From: CAYXWM01 sp964468805
GTDB lineage: Bacteria; Bacillota; Clostridia; Lachnospirales; WRBF01
Assembly: GCA_964468805.1 (NCBI GenBank)
Contig: CAYXWM010000002.1
Coordinates: 1 to 64,000 of the forward strand
Length of the DNA stretch: 64,000 bases
Direction of reading: 5' to 3'
A program made the position numbers and the translations under genes. The notes under the pieces were generated by a model. That model saw only the letters and a program-made list of their open reading frames with translations, ran no database searches and was not told where the DNA came from. Below are positions 58,210 through 64,000 of this stretch, in pieces. The stretch's first letter is position 1. Each line of letters opens with the position of its first letter.

Positions 58210-58399
58210 GTAATTCTCCTCAGATATTTCTTTTATACATACTCAGTATATCCAATAATCAGCCAAATTGCAATATTTCCGGATTTTTGTTTGAATTAAA
58301 ATTCCGTCTGACCTTAATACAGAATTAATTTTTTTTTACCTCTTAGTTTTACTCCCTATAACTTACTCTTTCCAAATAAGCAGAAAACTGAAACAGCCT

Positions 58400-58436
58400 A
58401 AAAAAAAAGAAGCGGATAACCTGCTTCTTTTTTTGG
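58400..58436. terminator. bidirectional terminator near the zinc-ribbon gene
   Basis: AAAGAAGC and GCTTCTTT arms with A- and T-runs on the two sides, just past the stop of the minus-strand zinc-ribbon gene. Confidence 0.7.
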
Positions 58437-58442
58437 AATGTT

Positions 58443-58709
58443 CTATTTGTTTGCCCAACGTTTAAATGTGGGAAAATGTATTTTCATTTGTGCAATCGCT
58501 TCTTCTTTTGTGATATCCATGCCCCATTCGTCAATATGCTCGGCACAGAAAGCTATCATTTCATCCATGGTAATATCCGCTGTAAATTCACCGTCTTTGA
58601 AACAGAAGATACAGTATTCGGCGTTTTGGGAACCGTCTTTTTCTGTTCCGTAGTGGTCGTTTTGTTCCAAGGGCATACCACAACTTTGGCAAATAATCAT
58701 TTCAGCCAT
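58443..58709 (-). CDS. putative zinc-ribbon domain protein
   Basis: 88 residues. IICQSCGMPL and YCIFCFKDG supply two CxxC pairs of a zinc ribbon, followed by a helical segment MDEMIAFCAEHIDEWG and a tail HFPTFKRWANK. This matches a small zinc-ribbon family common beside GyrI-like and regulator genes in Clostridia. ATG 58709 follows AAGGAG. It is the third gene of the second WYL/GyrI module. Confidence 0.85.
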   Translation of the reverse strand: MAEMIICQSCGMPLEQNDHYGTEKDGSQNAEYCIFCFKDGEFTADITMDEMIAFCAEHIDEWGMDITKEEAIAQMKIHFPTFKRWANK

Positions 58710-58820
58710 TTAAACACTCCTTCTAATCTTTCGCAAGTTATTAAATTTGTTAAGACGTTTTCAAATTCAGCTCAACAACCGGTTATACTAAACACTTATC
58801 AGTCAAGCACCGGTATACAG

Positions 58821-59282
58821 TTATTGTTTTACAGGGATAGATACTTTCGTCAACAGTTCCGCTTCGGGTACGGAACAAGGGTCGTTTAAGTAGAAATCGT
58901 AATGGGCATCTGCAATTTCAAGCTTGTTTTGTTCAATCCAATCGTAAACTGCTTTGTAGGGTACATCAAGCTGTGCATAAGACCCTTGAAATAAACAGGT
59001 TATAGCTTTCCTTTCGGGAATGGTTCTTGATTTAAATTCGCCCTTTTCCGGTAAAAGTTTTGCCACCGGGAAGCCCATTTCCACGTCAAGATTTTGCATA
59101 TCGTGGTTGTAGTACGCTCCGAAAGGAGGCCCTACAGGCTCCTCACCCATTTCAGCAATATAAGCTTGGATTTTTTCAAAAGTTTCGCCAAATGCTTGTG
59201 ACAGATTTTCCAAAGATGTGGTTAACCTAACAGAAACCACGTTTAAAGCAGGTTCAATTTCCGTTTTAACATTTATATTCAT
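58821..59282 (-). CDS. GyrI-like small-molecule-binding protein, module 2
   Basis: 153 residues with a GyrI-like/AraC effector-binding fold: NVVSVRLTTSLENL, VGPPFGAYYNHDMQNLDVEMGF, ITCLFQGSYAQL and AHYDFYLNDPCSVPEAELLT. The last segment (YLNDP with the acidic turn) is characteristic of this family. ATG 59282 follows GGAGGTG. It is downstream of WYL regulator 2 with operator site 3 in between. Confidence 0.88.
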   Translation of the reverse strand: MNINVKTEIEPALNVVSVRLTTSLENLSQAFGETFEKIQAYIAEMGEEPVGPPFGAYYNHDMQNLDVEMGFPVAKLLPEKGEFKSRTIPERKAITCLFQGSYAQLDVPYKAVYDWIEQNKLEIADAHYDFYLNDPCSVPEAELLTKVSIPVKQ

Positions 59283-59293
59283 AAAGCACCTCC

Positions 59294-59335
59294 GTGGTAT
59301 AAAGTCTACCGGAATAGGCTGACAACAGTATGTCA
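59294..59335 (-). promoter_or_regulatory. WYL-associated operator, site 3, with promoter
   Basis: TGACA-ACAGTA-TGTCA (59320-59335). On the minus strand TTGTCA overlaps the operator and is followed after 18 bases by TATACC, a plausible promoter for the GyrI-like gene. The operator and flank are identical to site 4 over more than 20 bases. Confidence 0.65.
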
Positions 59336-59337
59336 TA

Positions 59338-60234
59338 TTAAAAATAAAGTTTTAAAGTTTTTTCCAGCCGGCTTTTCATGGCAAGGGCTATATCTTCGGG
59401 TTCTAGTACCCTTGCCGTATCCGCATAGGACATTATATAGCTTAAAATCCATTCAACTTCCGGAAAATAAATTTCGGCAATAATACTTTTATCGGTTTTT
59501 TCAACAATACAAGAGTTGCCCATTTCGTCGTAAAATCTTGCCCAAGCCGGTTCGAAAAATTCAACAACCGTTCTGAGCTTACATATATAATCAAAATTAT
59601 AGGGTTTTTGCTCCGGCAATTCTCTTATAAAGCTTTGGTTTGTGGTTGAAATATCATTCATTCTGGCTATTTTAAAAGTTCTGTAATCCTGCCTTTCCGT
59701 ACAATAGGCTTTTAAGTACCATGCCTTTTCTTTGAAATAAATTTGAAGGGGTTCTACGGTTCGCAGTATTCCTTTGCTGCCGGGAGCGTAGTAAACAAAT
59801 TGTATTATTAGCCTTGAAAGTATGGCGTTTTTCAGAATATTGAATTTTTCCTTTTCTTCGGGGTCACTGCCCCAATATGAATAATCAATGTCTATCCAAT
59901 TGGTAAAACCTTTGTTGAAAAGTATACCCAGTTTGTTAAGAATTGAATCCGTGTTGGGAACGCTAAGGGTATTTAAACCGTGGAGAGCAGAGAGAATTTC
60001 CGTCTGTTCATGCTCCGTAAGCACAGACTTATTCAGCACAAAATTATCCAGCAGACTTATTCCGCCACCTTTACCTTTTGACATATAAATCGGTATACCG
60101 GCGGTACTGAGAGTTTCCACATCACGGTATACGGTTCTGCTTGAAACCCCGAAATGCTCTGCCAAGGCCTTGGCGGTTATTGATTTTTGATTAAGAAGGA
60201 TGTATACTGTCTCGAACAAACGATTTATTTGCAT
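59338..60234 (-). CDS. WYL-domain transcriptional regulator, module 2
   Basis: 298 residues, paralogue of the regulator at 1018-1920 along its whole length: MQINRLFETVYILLN, TAKALAEHFGVSSRTVYRDV, GIPIYMSKGKGGGISLL, and the WYL domain with AWYLKAYCTERQDYRTFKI. ATG 60234 follows AGGTGAT; an in-frame start at 60273 has no site. The stop is at operator site 3. Divergent from the DUF6194 gene at 60373, with site 4 between. Confidence 0.92.
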   Translation of the reverse strand: MQINRLFETVYILLNQKSITAKALAEHFGVSSRTVYRDVETLSTAGIPIYMSKGKGGGISLLDNFVLNKSVLTEHEQTEILSALHGLNTLSVPNTDSILNKLGILFNKGFTNWIDIDYSYWGSDPEEKEKFNILKNAILSRLIIQFVYYAPGSKGILRTVEPLQIYFKEKAWYLKAYCTERQDYRTFKIARMNDISTTNQSFIRELPEQKPYNFDYICKLRTVVEFFEPAWARFYDEMGNSCIVEKTDKSIIAEIYFPEVEWILSYIMSYADTARVLEPEDIALAMKSRLEKTLKLYF

Positions 60235-60338
60235 AATATCACCTGCAATGGGTATTGTGTTTATCTGAATCAAACTTACGTTTAATTAACGAGGGTTTCA
60301 CGTTATCGAACAATTTACGTAAATTATAACATGATTAC

Positions 60339-60356
60339 ATGACAACAGTATGTCAT
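60339..60356. promoter_or_regulatory. WYL-associated operator, site 4
   Basis: ATGACA-ACAGTA-TGTCAT lies directly before the ribosome site of the DUF6194 gene. A possible promoter upstream (TTATCG at about 60303 and TATAAC at 60325-60330) would place the operator just after the transcript start, suggesting repression here. Confidence 0.65.
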
Positions 60357-60372
60357 ATTAAAAGGAGAGCTT

Positions 60373-60822
60373 ATGAAAGTCAACGAAATTATAGATTACT
60401 GCTTAAAAAATTTGGAAGGTACGGTTTTGGTTGAAAGCTGGGGAGAAAAAGGAATCTTTTACAATCCCGGAATGAAGCTCAAACGAGGGGTATACATTCT
60501 TACCGTAAAGGAAAAGGACGGCGAAAACGACAAGGCTTCTGATTTAAACAGAGAAAATGTATTTCGAGTAAATATGGGTATCAGAAAAAATACTTTTAAA
60601 GAGATATTCGGATTTATACCAAAACGTCCGCCGGCAGGAGGAGTAGTTGAAATGGACTATGACTTCACCCAAGCGGACAAAATAATACCACATCCCGTTT
60701 ACGCTTGGATGGGATGGATAAGCGTAATTAATCCTTCGAATGAGACTTTTGAAGAATTAAAAAAATATATAAGCGAGGCTTACGATTACTCCCGAGAAAA
60801 ATTCAACAAAAAGAAATTGTAA
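60373..60822 (+). CDS. DUF6194 family protein
   Basis: 149 residues. GTVLVESWGEKGIFYNPG, a KRGVYILTVKEKDGEND strand pair, the FRVNMGIRKNTFKEIFG helix, and the DKIIPHPVYAWMGWISVINP core match the DUF6194 family, of unknown function. ATG 60373 follows AAAGGAG. Divergent from WYL regulator 2 and just downstream of operator site 4, so probably under its control. Confidence 0.75.
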   Translation: MKVNEIIDYCLKNLEGTVLVESWGEKGIFYNPGMKLKRGVYILTVKEKDGENDKASDLNRENVFRVNMGIRKNTFKEIFGFIPKRPPAGGVVEMDYDFTQADKIIPHPVYAWMGWISVINPSNETFEELKKYISEAYDYSREKFNKKKL

Positions 60823-60824
60823 TA

Positions 60825-60866
60825 AAACAGAGGCAAATCCCAATTATGGATTTGCCTCTGTTTTTG
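60825..60866 (+). terminator. terminator after the DUF6194 gene
   Basis: AAACAGAGGCAAATCC and GGATTTGCCTCTGTTT form a 16-bp perfect stem with a short loop and T-run. Confidence 0.9.
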
Positions 60867-60946
60867 TTTAATAAAGTATGCTGATTGTTAAATAATAGTT
60901 CCCCGGTATAAGGGTATAATAATTATGTGCCACTATATTAATGAAT

Positions 60947-61585
60947 TTACCAAATAAACCTATTATCAAACAACATTCCGCTGAATCCGAAAAAGTTGGT
61001 CAACACATGTGAGAATATTACCAAGCCCAATGTCTTGGTTTTATAAGCCGTAAGCCCGTACAGCACTCCGGCTAGGGCTGCTCCCGCAAGCAAAATATAG
61101 TCTCCGCCTTTAAATTCTATACCCTTTGTTAAGGTTAAGGCTGTATGCCAAACGGTAAACATTATTGTGGGGTAAAGAAAGGCGTAATTAAAGCGTTTAA
61201 ATTCTCCGGCATATGTGCCTCTCCAGTATATTTCCTCCACGGTACCGTTTATTACAGCCAAGACCGCAGCCAACAAGAACTGTATAGGACTTGCCTTGCC
61301 CAAAACAGGAATAAAAGATACATATCCGGTTACCATAGCCGGTAATATGGTTAGGAAAGTAAAGACTTTGTGTTTTGATATATTTAATGTAAGCATTTCC
61401 TTTAATTTACGGTTGCCCCTGAAAACCACATAGCAGGGAATACCGCAAAGTATCCAATAAATTACGTTGGAAATAACAAAGCCTCTAATTTCACCTATTT
61501 TTTCTGTAAGTTGGGGAAACAATAATATCATGGTCCCTACAATTAAAATAGGGTAGATTAACAAAAATTTCTGTTTGATATTCAA
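60947..61585 (-). CDS. CPBP family intramembrane metalloprotease
   Basis: 212 residues with about six hydrophobic helices. The CPBP/Abi motifs are NGTVEEIYWRGTY (paired Glu with Arg), FTVWHTALTL (His) and SHVLTNFFG (His and Asn). Such enzymes process peptides or prenylated proteins, some giving bacteriocin immunity. ATG 61585 reads away from the ptsHI operon. Confidence 0.88.
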   Translation of the reverse strand: MNIKQKFLLIYPILIVGTMILLFPQLTEKIGEIRGFVISNVIYWILCGIPCYVVFRGNRKLKEMLTLNISKHKVFTFLTILPAMVTGYVSFIPVLGKASPIQFLLAAVLAVINGTVEEIYWRGTYAGEFKRFNYAFLYPTIMFTVWHTALTLTKGIEFKGGDYILLAGAALAGVLYGLTAYKTKTLGLVIFSHVLTNFFGFSGMLFDNRFIW

Positions 61586-61805
61586 AGAAACTCCGCCTGT
61601 TCAATAATAGTATTATTAATTAATCTTTACCCAAAACAATATTCCATACCTTGATATTTAGTTAACATTATATACCCCTTGTATCCCAAAACCCATGCCA
61701 TGTATACTCCATACACTTTTATGGATTTTGGGCCGGTAAAAATACAAGTATTGGAATAAATTACCCGGTTTTGAAAATTTACTGTGAAATAATTTACTAA
61801 ACCAC

Positions 61806-61834
61806 TTGACATATTTCATTTTTTTGGGTATTAT
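61806..61834 (+). promoter_or_regulatory. promoter of the ptsHI operon
   Basis: TTGACA (61806-61811) and TATTAT (61829-61834) with 17-base spacing. Confidence 0.7.
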
Positions 61835-61845
61835 TTTAATTAATA

Positions 61846-61877
61846 AAGTGTGTTACTGTTAAAACAGGCATAAACTT
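61846..61877 (+). promoter_or_regulatory. RAT-like ribonucleic antiterminator site (BglG/LicT/GlcT type)
   Basis: AAGTGTGTTACTG-TTAAAA-CAGGCATAAACTT resembles the RAT consensus GGATTGTTACTG-N6-CAGGCAAAACC: the TGTTACTG and CAGGCA cores and the 6-base loop are kept. Its 3' half overlaps the left arm of the terminator that follows, as in known RAT sites. Confidence 0.7.
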
Positions 61878-61908
61878 TCACTATTTTGTGGGCGTTTATG
61901 CCTTTTTT
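61866..61908 (+). terminator. leader terminator before ptsH
   Basis: AGGCATAAAC and GTTTATGCCT pair across 18 bases and are followed by T residues. It lies between promoter and ptsH and is mutually exclusive with the RAT hairpin, so ptsHI transcription is probably controlled by antitermination. Confidence 0.75.
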
Positions 61909-61930
61909 ATGTAAAAAAAGGAGAGATATT

Positions 61931-62188
61931 ATGAAATCATTTGAATATGTTATAAAAGACGAACTGGGTATTCATGCCAGACCGGCGGGTTTATTGGTAA
62001 AACAATGTGCCGAATTTAATTCATCCGTAAAGATTACTTGCGGCTCAAAGCAAGCCGACGCAAAACGCTTGTTTAATGTTATGGGGCTTATTGCTAAACA
62101 AGGAGATTTAATTACTTTTACCATAGAAGGAGAAGATGAAGAAGCCGCCTTTTCTTCCATCAAAAATTTTGTTGAAAGCAATATCTAA
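61931..62188 (+). CDS. ptsH: phosphocarrier protein HPr with Arg at position 46
   Basis: 85 residues. GIHARPAG gives the phospho-acceptor His15, and NVMGL aligns with GVMSL of other HPr proteins. The position of regulatory Ser46 is Arg (K45-R46), so this HPr cannot be phosphorylated by HPr kinase and should not act with CcpA in the usual way. It passes phosphate from PtsI to sugar-specific EIIA proteins. ATG 61931 follows AAAGGAGAG. An HPr paralogue with Ser46 may exist elsewhere in the genome. Confidence 0.93.
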   Translation: MKSFEYVIKDELGIHARPAGLLVKQCAEFNSSVKITCGSKQADAKRLFNVMGLIAKQGDLITFTIEGEDEEAAFSSIKNFVESNI

Positions 62189-62290
62189 TACTGATTTCAT
62201 CTTAAACAATGGACAAAAATAATTGATTTTTTTCCGACGGTTCAAGGAAAAAACAATTATTTTTGTCATCCGTCTTATAAGGAATCAGTC
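62188..62290 (-). repeat. family A palindromic element, copy A5 (inverted), between ptsH and ptsI
   Basis: The element starts on the last base of the ptsH stop and fills most of the 127-base gap to ptsI, from ATACTGATTTCA to GGAATCAGTC. It would form a long hairpin in the ptsHI transcript. Confidence 0.85.
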
Positions 62291-62315
62291 TAAGCAATTT
62301 TTTAGGAGGTCAACA

Positions 62316-64000
62316 ATGGAAACGATAATAGGCATCAATGCGTCCAAAGGTTATGCCATAGGTCGGGCTTTTTTCAATAAAACTACGGCATATAATACCG
62401 AAAAGATATCCGTTGATGATACAGCATCCGAGTGTTTGCGATTTCATACTGCAAAGGCAAAAAGTTTATCTAAGCTTGATGCTCTTTATCAAAAGGCTTT
62501 AAAAGAAACCAATCCCGAAAATGCCGAAATATTTGAAGTACACAAAATGATGACGGAAGATTTGGATTTTGTGGAGGGTATTGAAGGAATAATCAATAAC
62601 GAAAAAGCCAATGCCGAATACGCTATTCATAAAACAGCAGAGCAATTCAAAGAGATGTTTTTATCTTCGGGTGACGAATATATGACAGCCCGGGCGGCTG
62701 ACGTTATCGACATAGAAAAAAATCTGCTTTCTTCCCTGTCCGGTACGGAAGAAAATAACCTTGTTATCACAGATAGTTTCATTCTCTGTGCAGATGACCT
62801 TACTCCGGGCGAAACTATCTCTCTGGATAAGGATAAAGTTTTGGCCTTTGTTACCCAAACCGGGTCTATGGCTTCTCATTCATCCATTTTGGCAAGAACC
62901 ATGGGTATACCTGCGGTTGTTGGGCTGAAAGAAAAAATGAATTTTGAAGACGGGACAGAGCTTATAGTTGACGGAAACACAGGTTTGGTAATTATAAACC
63001 CGGATACCAAAACTTTGGAAAAATATAAAACTCTTAAAAATGCATTTGACGAAGAGAAGAAAGCATTGCTCGAAATGAAAGGTAAAAATGCCGTTTCTTT
63101 GGACGGTGTGGAGATAGAGGTTTTCGCAAATATAGGGCACCCCAAGAATGTTGATCTTTTGCTGGAAAATGATGCTCAAGGCATAGGTTTGTTCCGCAGC
63201 GAGTTTATATATTTGGAAAGCGAAAGTTTACCCACAGAAGAATATCAATTTGAAATATATAAAGAGGTATTGGAAAAAACAGAGGGACGCCGGGTAATTA
63301 TCCGTACTCTTGACCTTGGAGCCGATAAGCAAGTTCCCTATCTTGACTTGGGTAAAGAAGACAATCCGGCTTTAGGTTACAGAGCCGTAAGAATTTCTCT
63401 GGGTAACAGAAAACTATTCAATCAGCAGTTACGTGCCCTTTACAGAGCTTCCGCTTACGGTAATCTTGCTATTATGATTCCTATGATTGTGGGAATAAAC
63501 GAAGTTCTGCAAGTAAAAAAACAGATAGAAAACGTTAAAAAGGAATTAACTGAGGAAGGATTACCGTTTTCGGAAAATGTTCCTTTGGGCATAATGATAG
63601 AAACTCCCGCGGCGGTTATTATAAGCGATATTTTAGCTCAACATGTAGATTTCTTCAGTATAGGAACAAACGACCTAACCCAATATACTTTAGCCGCAGA
63701 CAGAATGAATGATAAATTATCCGATATATATAACCCAAGACACCCCGCTGTTTTGAGAATGATAAAAATGACAGTGGAAAACGGCAATCGTCATGGCGTT
63801 TGGACGGGCATTTGCGGCGATTCCGCTTCAGATTTAAGCCTTATCCCAACCTATCTTGCCTTAGGGGTAAAAGAACTGTCTGTAGTACCCTCGGATGTTT
63901 TGTCCGTTAAAAAAGCCGTCAGAGAAACTGATGTATCAAAAATAAAGGAGGAAATTCTTCAAGAGCTTGAAGGGGGTAGCAAATATGTCCTACAAAATAG
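62316..64000 (+). CDS. ptsI: phosphoenolpyruvate-protein phosphotransferase PtsI (EI), 3' end beyond window
   Basis: At least 561 residues in frame to the window edge, near full family length (about 570). The swivelling domain has the active His188 in SMASHSSILART; the PEP-binding domain shows GLFRSEFIYL, RTLDLGADKQ, ETPAAVIISD, SIGTNDLTQYTLA, and the Cys in WTGICGDSASD. It phosphorylates HPr from PEP. ATG 62316 follows TTTAGGAGGTC. No stop occurs before 64000. Confidence 0.96.
   Translation, partial: METIIGINASKGYAIGRAFFNKTTAYNTEKISVDDTASECLRFHTAKAKSLSKLDALYQKALKETNPENAEIFEVHKMMTEDLDFVEGIEGIINNEKANAEYAIHKTAEQFKEMFLSSGDEYMTARAADVIDIEKNLLSSLSGTEENNLVITDSFILCADDLTPGETISLDKDKVLAFVTQTGSMASHSSILARTMGIPAVVGLKEKMNFEDGTELIVDGNTGLVIINPDTKTLEKYKTLKNAFDEEKKALLEMKGKNAVSLDGVEIEVFANIGHPKNVDLLLENDAQGIGLFRSEFIYLESESLPTEEYQFEIYKEVLEKTEGRRVIIRTLDLGADKQVPYLDLGKEDNPALGYRAVRISLGNRKLFNQQLRALYRASAYGNLAIMIPMIVGINEVLQVKKQIENVKKELTEEGLPFSENVPLGIMIETPAAVIISDILAQHVDFFSIGTNDLTQYTLAADRMNDKLSDIYNPRHPAVLRMIKMTVENGNRHGVWTGICGDSASDLSLIPTYLALGVKELSVVPSDVLSVKKAVRETDVSKIKEEILQELEGGSKYVLQN
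63985..64000 (+). CDS. possible start of the next gene
   Basis: ATG 63985 follows AGGGGGTAGC at about 63971 and overlaps the end of ptsI in another frame (MSYKI...). Only five codons are visible, so nothing can be said of its product, and it may not be real. Confidence 0.3.

Overview
The window looks like chromosomal DNA of a low-GC, anaerobic, spore-forming member of the Clostridia. The grounds are: Shine-Dalgarno sites of the AGGAGG type before nearly every gene and frequent TTG/GTG starts; a [FeFe] hydrogenase; a glycyl-radical enzyme with its radical-SAM activase; YesM/YesN-type two-component proteins; an RbsABC-type sugar transporter under a LacI repressor; and several collagen-like proteins of the BclA/BclB exosporium type. 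No species can be named from sequence alone.

Layout. 1-3.3 kb: the 5' end of a tRNA-Ser, then a DUF3788 gene, a WYL regulator, a GyrI-like gene, a flavin-binding-fold (PNPOx) gene and a TfoX-N gene. 3.4-7.6 kb: a TPP-riboswitch-controlled thiamine salvage operon (cytX-thiM-thiE-HAD-thiD). 7.8-15.3 kb: a secreted NPCBM/copper-amine-oxidase-N protein, two solute-binding proteins without permeases, and a divergent YesN/YesM two-component pair. 15.3-21.6 kb: a membrane protein, a group-B-like [FeFe] hydrogenase, two collagen-like genes and a glycosyltransferase. 22-31.7 kb: LuxR regulator, radical-SAM activase, glycyl-radical enzyme, TauE/SafE exporter, iron alcohol dehydrogenase and DASS anion importer, which together look like an organosulfonate fermentation module. 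32-36.6 kb: a large serine recombinase, a stunted collagen-like gene and a BclB-like collagen gene. 37-44.7 kb: a secreted copper-amine-oxidase-N protein, a GntR/ABC/lipoprotein operon, ychF, and a zeta-toxin-like kinase with a small downstream partner. 44.8-58.2 kb (minus strand): an 11-gene pentose operon (transporter, two paralogous cupin proteins, mutarotase, FGGY kinase, 3- and 4-epimerases, oxidoreductase) with its LacI repressor. 58.4-60.8 kb: a second WYL/GyrI module. 60.9-64 kb: a CPBP protease and ptsH-ptsI, the latter running off the window.

Several layers of structure are not explained by the genes. Two families of short palindromic intergenic elements recur: family A (about 100 bp, five copies) and family B (about 135 bp, three full copies plus deletion remnants). 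They occupy most junctions of the sulfonate cluster and also sit inside the ptsHI and sugar operons. A TGACA-N6-TGTCA inverted repeat occurs at four sites, all beside the two WYL regulators, and is the best candidate for their operator. The ptsH leader carries a BglG/LicT-type antiterminator (RAT) hairpin overlapping an intrinsic terminator, while HPr itself has Arg in place of the regulatory Ser46.

The strongest candidate for a less-described system is the glycyl-radical cluster at 22-31.7 kb. The enzyme keeps the glycerol/diol-dehydratase residues but its neighbours are anion transporters and an aldehyde/alcohol reductase. This fits conversion of a sulfonate diol such as 2,3-dihydroxypropanesulfonate, and the exact reaction cannot be fixed from sequence reading alone.
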